This document shows, one piece after another, positions 10,777-21,515 of a stretch of DNA of 64,000 nt. The notes under the pieces are model-generated. The model was given only the letters and a program-made list of their open reading frames with translations. It was not told the DNA's origin and did not search any database. The DNA comes from Panulirus ornatus (Eukaryota > Arthropoda > Malacostraca > Decapoda > Palinuridae). The stretch lies in the NCBI RefSeq assembly GCF_036320965.1, contig NC_092225.1, forward strand, positions 3,245,583 to 3,309,582, in the 5' to 3' direction. The translations under genes and the position numbers were made by a program. Numbering within the stretch: the stretch's first letter is position 1; the number at the start of each line of letters is the position of its first letter.

Positions 10777-12934
10777 GTGGATTCCACACGGCTCTTCTAT
10801 TACTTCTCTACATACTGTCGTACGCTTTCTCCTTTCGTTATTGCTTTATCCAAATCGCTAATCAAGGCTCAGCAACTGAAGTTACGTTTTGAATTCCTTA
10901 AGAAATGGCTTGATGAACAGGTGATGCAGAGATCTATCCTACCTCAACGTTTGTTGCAGCTGTCTGGTCGACCATTTGACCAATTTCAAAATATTATTTT
11001 AACGAAAAACATTGAATTAAAGAAACTTGAAATGGAGGAGGCTTTCCGCATTTCAAGAGAGAAGAAACATGCCTTTTAAATGGCAATAACGACACATTGG
11101 AAGAACCGGATGTTGGACTATTGCTACGATGAATTAAGAAAAGTACGCAATAGGCTACAATTGTCACTAAATCGTAAGTTGGACCATCTTATTGAAAACA
11201 ACGACTGGACCAAGAACATAAACCCATCTTTTGTGGTAAACCTCTCTAATAAACAACTAGATAAAGTTTCCTTGAGTGCATTAGGCAGGAATACAGGAAT
11301 TTAAGTAATGAAGATATTAATATCTGTAAGGGTTTAGTGTATGCCAGTTTGTCATAACCAGTGGAAGCTAATTGCCCTAAAAGATTCATAAGAGCTAGTA
11401 ACACCTTAAAAGAGACAAGGATATACATATTACTAAAGAAGATAAGGCTAACACTTGTGATTATAGACAAAAGTATCTATTGATCTAAAATGAATGATCT
11501 TCTAAATGATAACACAACATATTCTAAACTTAGTAAAAATCCCTTAGAAGCTGTTAATTCTCACTTCAATAAAGATTAGAAGTTGTTGTTGAAGGATAAC
11601 ATTGCTCTTATCAAATGTTTCTCATCTTTGTCCCCTTCATTGCCATATATGTACGGACTTATCAAAACACACAAACAGAATTTTCCAGCGAGACATATGA
11701 GTGCAGTAGGCTCCATCACATACAAATTGTCAAAATGGTTAGTTTCTTTATAAAGCCCTTTAGTGGGTAAGGTGTCAAATTCTAATAACATGAACAATGT
11801 AGATTTAGTCAACAAGCTAAATAATATCAATGTTAATTTTGATTTCAAACTAGTTAGCTTTGATGTTTCCTCACTGTTCACTAAAGTTCCAGTTTATAAC
11901 ATTTTATAATATTTATCTGATGTCTAGGATGGTGTTCATTTACCTGTTTCAAAGTCTAATTTCATTGAACTGATAACATTGTGTATAAAAAAGTGTGTAT
12001 TTCAATTTCATGGAGAATATTATGCTCAAAAATTTTGTACGGCAATGGGTAACCCTCTTTCACCTGTACTAAGTAATCTTTACATGGAATTTTTTGAAAA
12101 AATATTACTAAAGGATATCTTACCATCTGATGCAATTTGGTTTAGGTATGTAGATGATGTTCTTTGTGTTTGGCCAGCAAATAGAAAATTTACAAATATC
12201 TCTCCCCTTACTTAACAATTTAGTACCTTCCATCAAATTTACTATAGAAAATGAAAATAATGTTATATTACCATTTTTAGACTGCAGGATCCATTGACAA
12301 GGAAACAAGTTTAAGTTTAGCATATACAGAACATGACAGACAAATTATCATCATTTCAATCCATGGTCCTAATGGTATTACGTACTTCAGTCCAGATTTT
12401 ATTGATGATGAGTTTGAGAAGATGTGTTCAATTGGATGTAAGTTAAAGTACCATAGATCTTTCATTGATAAATCCCTTAAGTTAGCAAAGAAATCATTTT
12501 ATAGAGTTGAGCAAAAACCTCCCAATGACACCAAGAATCTTTTAGTTATCCCTTTAATAATAATTTCACTTTGCTTCCCATATTGCTTAAATTCTTTAAT
12601 GTAAATGTTGCCTTTAGCAACAATAATACTATAAAGAATATCTTCATCAGGAATTCACCAGAAAATTCTCTTGGATGACATCTATAAAGTGCCTTGTGGA
12701 AACTGTGATAAATTTTATGTTGGTCAGACTGGTAAGGATCTTTCTGTTAGACTTAAGCAACATAAATATAGCAACGCTATCTCAGTTGTTAACTCTAACT
12801 CTATTACCAAGAGAAATATCATTGAATCTTCTATTATTAAATACACAAAGAATTACAATCTAAATGTTAGTAACTGTCAATACAAATTAGTTAACTTTAT
12901 TGCTGATAAGATTTGTAAAACGATAAGTTTATGA
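10777..12934 (+). pseudogene. PLE unit 5 polyprotein, nuclease with 72-bp deletion
   Basis: GTG at the start position. The N-terminal frame ends in a stop at 11,077-11,079 and resumes at 11,080. About 75-90 bp encoding the SFVCSNREASCVDV block is missing near 11,287. The palm keeps CTAMGNPLSPVLSNLYMEFF and an intact YVDDVLCVW box (12,146 onward). The thumb loses about 45 bp near 12,332. The nuclease (12,652-12,934) reads CGNCDKFYVGQTGKDLSVRL then KQHKYSNAISVVNSNS. The junction at 12,771/12,772 marks a 72-bp in-frame deletion that removes FNHVKNYDHCIDW and neighbours. Gln replaces Leu in the later xQYKL motif, shared with units 7 and 8. Confidence 0.88.
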
Positions 12935-13009
12935 ACGCTCGCTGTATGCTTTGGACAATCACATGTTTACCAAATGGCGTCCTAGCTTCGTCTGTTATAT
13001 TTCTCTTTT

Positions 13010-13066
13010 GTGTCTCCCCTGATAATGTGATTATTACACGAAAGTGCACTTGGGAACTTTTCGTGT
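13010..13066 (+). ncRNA. Hammerhead-like segment before PLE unit 6
   Basis: The core is CTGATAA (G to A) followed by the usual helix II, CGAAA, AGTGCACTT and GGGAAC. The alternative hairpin is intact. Confidence 0.35.
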
Positions 13067-13130
13067 TTCATTTTCCCCGTGGACTCATAGGAATATCTTG
13101 ATCACGCACAAAATTGTGATCCTTTTCAAC

Positions 13131-15468
13131 ATGGATTTCACACTTCTCTTCTATTACTTCTCTACAAGCTGTCCTTTACTTTCTCCTTTCGTTACTGCTT
13201 TCTCCAAATCGCTTATATAGGCTAACCAACTGAAGTTACGCTTTGAATTCCTTAGGAAATGCCTTAATGAACAAGTGATGCCAAGATCTGTCCTACCTCA
13301 ACGTTTGTTGCAGCTGTGTGGTCGACGAATTGAGCAATTTCAAATTATTATTATAAAAAATATTGAATTAAAGAAACTTGAAATGGAGGAAGCTTTTCGC
13401 ATTTCAAGAAAGAAGAAACCTGCCTTTCAAATGGCAATACCGACACATTGGAAGATATGGATGTTGGACTATTGCTATGATGATTGAGGAATGAACGCAA
13501 TAGGCTACAATTGTCACTAAATCGTAAGTTGGACCATCTTATTGAAAACAACGACTGGACCAAGAACACAAACACATCTATTGTTGTAAACCTGTCTAAT
13601 AAGCAACTAGATTAAGATTCCTTGTGTGCATTAGGCCATGGTTTAATTTTTTTGTGCTATAACAGTGAAGCCAGCTGTTTTGATGTCACAAAGTCTTTTT
13701 GTAATTAAGAAAAATACAGTAATTTAAGTTATGATGATATTAGTATCTGTAAGGGTTTAGTGTATGCCAGTTTTTCAAAACCATTGGAAGCTAATTGCCC
13801 TAAAAGATTCTTAAGAGCTAGTAACACCTTAAAAAGAGACAAGGATATACATATTACTAAAATAGATAAGGCTAAACCTGTTGTGATTATAGAGAAAAGT
13901 ATCTATTTATCTAAAATGAATGATCTTCTGAATGATAACACAAGATATTCTAAACTTAGTAAAAATCCCTTAAAAGCAGTTAATTCTCACTTCAATTAAG
14001 ATATGAAGTTTTTTTTTGAAAGCTAACATTGCTCTTATCAAAAGTTTGTCACCGTTGTCCCCTTCATTGTCATATATGTATGGACTTATCAAAACACATA
14101 AACAGAATTTTGCAGCAGTATCTATAGTGAGTATAGTAGGCTCCATCACATGAACATTGTTAAAGAGGTTAGTTTCTTTATTAAGACCTTTAATGGGTAA
14201 GGTATCAAATTCTAATATCATGAACAATGTAGATTTAGTCAACAAGATAAACAATATCAATATTATTTTCGATTTCAAATTAGTTAGCTTCGACCTTTCC
14301 TCACTTTTCACTAAAGTTCCAGAAGATGACCTTTTAGAATATTTATTTGATGGGTTGGATGATATTTATTTACCTGTTTCAAAGTCTAATTTCATTGAAC
14401 TGATAAAATTGTGTATAAAAGACTGTGTATTTCGATTTAATGGAGATTATTGTGCTAAAAAATTTGGTATGGCAATGGGTAACCCTCTTTCACCTCTACT
14501 ACATAATCTTTATATGGAATTTTTGAAAAAAAATTACTGAAGGATATCTTACCTTCTGATGCAGTTTGATTTAGGTATGTAGATGATGTGTTTGGTGCTT
14601 GGCCAACAAATGAAAATTTACAAATATTTCTCCCCTTTCTTAGCAATTTAGTACCTTCCATCAACTTTACTGTAGAAAAGGAAAATAATGGTATTTTACC
14701 ATCTTTAGATTGCATGATCCATAGACAAGGAAACAAGTTTAGATTTAGCATATACAGATAACCCACCAATGTATGCTCATATATCCATTATTACTCATCT
14801 CAACCTGACAGAATTAAATTATCATCATTTCAATCTATGTTCCTTAGGGCATTACATATTTGCAGTCCAGAGTTTATTGATGATGATTTTGAGAAGATAT
14901 ATTCAATGGATGTAAGTTAAAGTACCCTAGATCTTTCCTTCATAAATCCCTTAAGTTAGCAAAGAAATCACTTTATAGAGTTGATCCCAAACCTCCCATT
15001 GACACCAAGAATCTCCCTTTTAATTATAATTTGACTTTGCTTCCCATTTTACTTTAATCCTATAATGTAAATGTTGCCTTTAGCAGCAATAATACTATAA
15101 AGAATATTTTAATCAAGTATTCACCAGAAAATTCTCTTGGGTGCATCTATAAAGTGCCTTGTGGAAACTGTAATAAATTTTATGTTGGTCAGACTGGTAA
15201 TGATCTTTCTGTTAGACTTAAGCAGCATAAATATAGTATAAGAACGGAACAAGAATCAAATGCCTTGTTTAATCATGTCAAAAACTATGATCATTGTATT
15301 GACTGGAGCAAAGCCATCGAAGTTATTAACTCTAACTCTATTACCAAAAGAAATATCATTGAATCTTCTTTTATTAGATACACAAAGAATTATGATCTTA
15401 ATATTAGTGATGGTCTACACAAATTAGATAACTTTATTGTTGATAACATTTGTAAGATAAGTTTATGA
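13131..15468 (+). pseudogene. PLE unit 6 polyprotein, broken, with near-intact nuclease
   Basis: Starts with ATG GAT TTC. N-terminal pieces lie at 13,275-13,487 and 13,500-13,650, with stops at about 13,487 and 13,612. The fingers region 13,760-13,999 reads CPKRFLRASNTLKRDKDIH, KIDKAKPVVIIEKS. The palm frame 14,157-14,540 holds FDLSSLFTKVPEDDLLEYLF and FGMAMGNPLSPLL. The following YVDD box (about 14,575) is in another frame. The nuclease frame 15,154-15,468 is open to the family stop, with CGNCNKFYVGQTG, FNHVKNYDHCIDW and IIESSFIRYTK, and lacks the 72-bp deletion. Confidence 0.87.
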
Positions 15469-15566
15469 ACGCTCGTTGTATGTTTTGGACAATGCCATGC
15501 ATGCCAAATGGCGTCCTAGCTTCGTCTCTTCGATGTATTTCAACTGACTGGTATAATTCACTCTTG

Positions 15567-15631
15567 TGTCTCCCCTGATGATGTGATTATTACATGAAAG
15601 TTCACTTTGGAACTTTTCGTGATTCAGTTTC
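15567..15631 (+). ncRNA. Hammerhead-like segment before PLE unit 7
   Basis: CTCCC-CTGATGA, helix II, TGAAA, AGTTCACTT, TGGAAC. The alternative hairpin holds with a U-G wobble (ACATGAAAG/CTTTTCGTG). Confidence 0.4.
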
Positions 15632-15686
15632 CCCGTGCACTCATAGGAATATCTTGATCACGCGCAAAATGAAGATCCTTTTCTAC

Positions 15687-18600
15687 GTGGATTCCACATG
15701 ACTCTTCTATTTCTTCTCTACAAACTGTAATGGACTTTCTTCTTTCGTTACTGCTTTCTCCAAATCGCTGGTCAAGGCTCACCAACTGAAGTTACGGTTT
15801 GAATTCCTTAGGAAATGCATTGATGAACAGGCGATGCAGAGATATATCCTACCTCAACGTTTGTTGCAGCTGTCTGGACGACCATTTGACCAATTTCAAA
15901 ATATTATTTTAAAGAAAAACATTGAATTAAAGAAACGTGAAGTGGAGGAGGCTTTTCGCATTTGAAGACAGAAGAACCTTGCCTTTTAAATGGCAACACC
16001 GACACATTGGAAGAACCGGATGTTGGACTATTGCTATGAAGAATTAAGGAAAGTACGCAATGGGCTATAATTGTCGCTAAATCGTATGTTGGACTATCTT
16101 ATTGAAAACAACGACCGGACCAAGAACACAAACCCATCTTTTGTGGTAAACCTGTCTAATCAATAACTAGATAAAGATTCCTTGAGTTCATTAGGCAATG
16201 GTTTCAGTTTTGTTTGCTTTACAGAGAAGCCGGCTGTGATGATGTCACAAAGTCTTTTTGTAATTTAGAAAAATACAGTAATTTAAGTAATGATGATATT
16301 AATATCTATAAGGGTTTAGTGTATGCCAGTTTGTCAAAACCAGTGGAAGCTAATTGCCCTAAAAGATTCATAAGAGCAATTAACATCTCAAAAAAAGACA
16401 ATGATATACATATTACTAAAGCGGATAAGGCTAACACTGTTGTGATTATAGACAAAAGTAACTTTTTATCTAAAATGAATGATCTTCTAAAATATAACAC
16501 AACACATTCAAAACTTATTAAAGATCCTTTAAAAGCAGTTATTTCTCACTTCAATAAAGAATTGAAGTTGTTGTTGAAAGGTCACATTGCTCTTATCAAA
16601 ATCTTGTCATCTTTGTCCCCTTCATTGCCATATATGTATGACTTATCAAAACACATAAACAGAATTTTCCAGCAGGACCTATAGCGAGTTCAGTAGGCTC
16701 CATCATATACAAACTATCATAATGGATAGTTTCTTTATAAAGCCCTTTAGTGGGTAAGTTAACAAATTCTAATATCATGAACAATGTAGATCTAGTCAAC
16801 ATGCTAAACAATATCAATGTTAATTTTGATTTCAACCTAGTTAGCTATGATGTTTCCCCACTTTTCGCTAAAGTTCCAGTTGATGACCTTTTAGAATATT
16901 TATTTGATATTCATTTACCTGTTTCAAAGTCTGATTTAGTTGACTTGATAAAATTGTGTATAAAAGACTGTATATTTCATTTTGATGGAGATTATTATCC
17001 TCAAAAATTTGGTATGGCAATGGGTAACACTCTTTCACCAGTACTAAGTGATCTTTATATGGAATTTTTTGAAACAATATTACTGAAGGATATCTTACCT
17101 TCTGATGAAATTTTGTTTAGGTAAGTAGATGATGTTCTTTGTGTTTGGCCAACAAATGAAAATTTTCAAATATCTCTCCCCTTACTTAACAATTTAGTAC
17201 CTTCTATCAAATTTACTGTAGAAAATGAAAATAATGGTAGGTTACCATCTTTAGATTGCATGATCCATAGATAAGAAAAGAAGTTTAAGTTTAGCATATA
17301 CAGAGAACCCACCAATGTATGCTCATATATCCATTATTACTCATCTCAACATGACAGAGTTAAATTATCATCATTTCAATCAATGTTAGTTAGGGTATTA
17401 CGTATTTCATTCCAGAGTTTATTGATTATGAGTGTGAGAAGATATATTCTATTGAATCTAAATCAAAGCACCCTAGGTCTTTCATTGATAAATCCCTTAA
17501 GTTAGCAAAGAAATCATTTTCCAGCAGGACCTATAGTGAGTTCAGTAGGTTCCATCACATACAAATGGTCAAATGGTTAGTTTCTTTATAAAGCCCTTTA
17601 CTGGGTAAGTTAACAAATTCTAATATCATCTACAATGTAGATCTAGTGAACTAGCTAAACAATATCAATGTTAATGTTGATTTCAAACTAGTCAACTTTG
17701 ATGTTTCCTCACTTTTCACTAAAGTTCTAGTTTATGACCTTTTAGAATATTTATTTGATGTCTTAGATGATATTCATTTTACTGTTTCAAAGTATAATTT
17801 AATTGACCTTATAAAACAATGGATAAAAGACTGCATAATTGAATTTGATGGAGATTATTATGCTCAAAAATTTGGTATGGCAATGGGTAACCCTCTTTCA
17901 CTTGTAGTAAGTAATCTTTATATGGAATTTTTTGAAACAATATGATTAAAGGATATCTTACCTTCTGATACAATTTGGTTTAGGTATGTAGAGGATGTTC
18001 TTTGTGTTTGGCCAACAAATGAAAATTTCCAAATATTTCTCCCCTTAGTTAACAATTTAGTGCCTTCTATGAAATTTACTGTAGAAAATGAAAATAATGG
18101 TATGTTACCATCTTAAGATTGCATGATCCATAGACAAGGAAACAAGTTTAAGTTTAGCATATAGAGGAAACCCACCAATGTATGCCCATATATCAATTAT
18201 TACTCATCTCAACATGAAAGAGTTAAATTATCATCATTTCAATCTATGTTCGTTGTGGCATTACGTATTTGCAGTCCAGAGTTTATTGATGATGAGTCTG
18301 AGAAGATATAATCTATTGGATCTAAGTTAAAGTACCCTAGATGTTTCATTGATAAATCCCTTAAGTTAGCAAAGAAATCATATTATACAGTTGAGCCCAA
18401 ACCTCCCATTGACACCAAGAGTCTTTTAGTTCTCTCTTTTAATGATATTTTCACTTTGCTTCCCATGTTGCTTAAATCGTTCAATGTAAATGTTGCCTTT
18501 AGCAACAATAATCTAATAAAGAATATCTTAATCAGGAATTCACCAGAAAATTCTCTTGGATGCATCTATAAAGTGCCTTGTGGAAACTGTGATAAATTTC

Positions 18601-18818
18601 ATGTTAGTCAGACGGGGAAGGATCTTTCTATTAGACTTAAGCAACATAAATATAGCAACGCCATCTCAATTGTTAACTCTAACTCTATTGCCAAGAGAAA
18701 TATCATTGAATCTTCTATTATTAAGTACAAAAAGAATTATTATCTTAATATTAGTAATGGTCAATACAAATTAGATAACTCTATTGTTGATAAGATTTGT
18801 AAAACGATAAGTTTATGA
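15687..18818 (+). pseudogene. PLE unit 7 polyprotein with duplicated RT core and deleted nuclease
   Basis: GTG at the start position. The N-terminal region is broken by stops near 15,965, 15,988 and 16,160. Frame 16,214-16,684 covers CPKRFIRAINISKKD, KADKANTVVIIDKS. The RT palm and thumb appear twice, at 16,669-17,520 and again from 17,521. The first has stop-VDDV (TAT to TAA, about 17,121), the second YVEDV (Asp to Glu). The thumb end and nuclease form one frame (18,456-18,818) with CGNCDKFHVSQTG. It carries the same 72-bp deletion (junction 18,655/18,656) and the GQYKLDN signature as unit 8. At 3.4 kb it is the longest unit because of the internal duplication. Confidence 0.88.
16669..18372 (+). 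repeat. Direct duplication of about 852 bp inside PLE unit 7
   Basis: CCAGCAGGACCTATAG at 16,669 recurs at 17,521, directly after AAAGAAATCATTTT. The two copies run in parallel through the palm (DLLEYLF, MGNxLSxV, VDD) and thumb. The junction occurs where AATTTTCC and AATCATTTTCC share ATTTTCC, so short homology probably guided it. The copies differ by scattered substitutions and small indels, so the duplication is old, or joins two different units. Confidence 0.8.
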
Positions 18819-18912
18819 ACGCTCGTTGCATGTTTTGGACAATCAAATGTTTACCAAATGTCGTCCTAGCTTCGTCCCTTCGATGTATATCAACTGACTG
18901 TTATATTTCTCT

Positions 18913-18968
18913 TTTGTCTCCCCTGATGATATAATTATTACACGAAAGTGCACTTGGGAACTTTTCGT
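18913..18968 (+). ncRNA. Hammerhead-like segment before PLE unit 8
   Basis: CTCCC-CTGATGA, ATAATTATTACAC as helix II (weaker: TATAA/TTACA with one mismatch), GAAA, AGTGCACTT, GGGAAC. Upstream TCTTTTGTCTC is shared with unit 9. Confidence 0.4.
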
Positions 18969-19034
18969 GTTTCTTTTTCCCCGTGGACTCATAGGAATAT
19001 CTTGATCACGCCCAAAATTGTGATCCATTCTAAC

Positions 19035-21299
19035 ATGGATTCCACACGTCTCTTGTATTACTTCTCTACAAGCTGTCCTACGCTTTCTCCTTTCGTTACT
19101 GCTTTCTCAAAATCGCTAATCAAGGGTAACCAACAGAAGTTACGATTTGAATTCCTTAGGAAATGCCGTGATGAGCAAGTGATGCAGAGATCTATCCTAC
19201 CTCAACGTTTGTTGCAGCTGTCTGGTCGACCACTTGACCAATTTGAAAATATCATTTTAAAGAAAAACATTGAATTGAGGAAACTTGAAATGGAGGAGGC
19301 TTTTAGCATTTCAAGAGAGAAGAAACGTGCCTTTCAAATGGCAATACTGACACATTGGAGGAACCAGATGTTGGACTATTGCTATGATGAATTAAGGAAT
19401 GAACGCAATAGGCTACAATTGTCACTAAATCGTAAGTTGGACCATCTTATTGAAAAACGAGACTGGACCAAGAACAGAAACCTATCTTTTGTGGTAAACC
19501 TGTCTAATAAACAACGAAATAAAGATTCCTTGTGTGCATTAGGCTATGGTTTAAGTTTTATGTCCTCTAATAGAGAAGCCATCTGTGTTGATGTCACAAA
19601 GTCTTTTTCTAATCAAGAAAAATACATTAATTTAAGTAATGATGATATTAATATCTGTAAGGGTTTAGTGTATGCCAGTTTGTCAAAACCAGTAGAAGTT
19701 AATTGCCCTAAAAGATTCCTAAGAGCTATTGACACCTTGGAAAAAGAGAGGGATATACATAAAGCAGATAAGCCTAACACTTTTGTGATTTTAGGGAAAA
19801 GTAACTATTTATCTAAAATTAATGATCTTCTAAATGATAACACAACATATTCTAAACTTAGTAAAAATCCCTTAGAAACAGTTAATTCTCACTTCAATAA
19901 AGAAATGAAGTTGTTGTTGAAAGTTAACATTTCTCCTATCAAAAGTTTGTCATCTTTGTCCCCTTCATTCCCATATATGTATGGACTTATCAAAACACAT
20001 AAACAGAATTTTCCAGCAAGACCTATAATTGGTTCAGTAGGCTCCATTACATACAAATAGTCAAAATTGTTAGTTTCTTAATAAATCCCTTTGGTGGGTA
20101 AGGTATCAAATTCTAATATCATAGACAATGTAGATTTAGTCAAGAAACTGAACAATATCAATGTTAGTTTTGATTTCAAACTAGTTACCTTTCATGTTTC
20201 CTCACTTTTCACTAAAGTTCCAGTTGATGACCTTTTAGAATATTTATTTGATATCTTGGATGATATTCATTTAAGTGTTTGAAAGTCTAATTTCATTGAA
20301 CTGATAAAATTATGTATAAAAGACTGTGTATTTTAATTCAGTGGAGATTATTATGCTCAAGAATTTCTTATGACAATGGGTGACCCTCTTTCACCTGTAC
20401 TAAATAATATCTATATGGAATTTTTTGAAACAAAATTACTGAATGATATCTTACCTTCTGGTGCAATTTGGTTTAGGTATGTAGATGATGCTCCTTGTGT
20501 TTGGCCAATAAATGAAAATTTACAAATATTTCTACCCTTACTTAACAATTTAGTACCTTCCATAAAATTTACTGTAGAAAATGAAAATAATGGTATGTTA
20601 CCATTTTTAGATTGCATGATCCTTAGACAAGGAAACAAGTTTAAGCTTAGCATATACAAAAAACCCACCAATGTATGTTCATATATCCATAATTACTCAT
20701 CTCAACATGACAGAGTTAAATCATCATCATATCAGTGTATGATCCTTAGGGCATTACGTATTTGCAGTCCAGAGTTTATTGATGATGAGTTTGAGAAGAT
20801 ATATTCAATTGGATCTAAGTTAAAGTACCCTAGATCTTTAATTGATAAATCCCTTAAGATAGCAAAGAAATCATTTTATAGAGTTGAGCCCAAACCTCCC
20901 ATTGACACCAAGAATCTTATTGTTCTCCCTTTTAATAGTAATTTCACTTTGCTTCCCATGTTCCTTAAACCCTTTGCATTGAGCAACAATAATTCAATAA
21001 AGAATATCTTAATCAGGAATTCACCAGAAAACTCTCTTGGAAGGATCTATAAAGTGCCTTGTGGAAATTGTGATAAATTCTATGTTGGTCAGACTGGGAA
21101 GGATCTTTCTCTTAGACTTAAGCAGCATAAATATAGCAACATCATCTCAGTTGTTAACTCTAACTCAATTACGAAGAGTAATATCATTGAATCTTCTATT
21201 ATTGATTACACAAAGAATTATTATCTTAATCTTAGTAATGGTCAATACAAATTAGATAACTTTATTGTTGATAAGATTTGTAAATCGATAATTTTATGA
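19035..21299 (+). pseudogene. PLE unit 8 polyprotein: single frame with five stops (best copy)
   Basis: One continuous frame from ATG 19,035 (MDSTRLLYYFST) to the family stop at 21,299, 754 residues if stops were sense. The same frame is open back to 18,948. Order: helical N-terminal region with KKNIELRKLEMEEAF, fingers with KADKPNTFVIL (about residue 243), YGLIKTHKQNFPARPII (about 315), palm motif A region HVSSLFTKVPVDDLLEYLF (about 386), MGDPLSPVLNNIYMEFFE (about 448), YVDDAPCVW (482), thumb, then GIY-YIG (RIYKVPCGNCDKFYVGQTG, about 668). In-frame stops are TAG 20,058, TAA 20,079, TAA 20,082, TGA 20,280 and TAA 20,334; I see no frameshift. The nuclease carries the 72-bp deletion (junction 21,136/21,137), so even a repaired frame would lack FNHxxxYDHCIDW. 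Confidence 0.92.
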
Positions 21300-21396
21300 A
21301 CGCTCGTTGTATATTTTGGACAATCACATGTTTACCAAATGGCGTCCTAGCTTCGTCGCTTCGATGTATATCAACTGACTGTTATATTTCTCTTTT

Positions 21397-21452
21397 GTCT
21401 CCCCTGATGATATAATCATTACACGAAAGTGCACTTGGGAACTTTTCGTGTT
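21397..21452 (+). ncRNA. Hammerhead-like segment before PLE unit 9
   Basis: CTCCC-CTGATGA, TATAATCATTACAC, GAAA, AGTGCACTT, GGGAAC. Closest to the unit 8 segment. Confidence 0.4.
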
Positions 21453-21515
21453 TCTTTTTCCCCGTGGACCCATAGGAATATCTTGATCACGCGCAAAATT
21501 GTGATCCTTTCCGAC

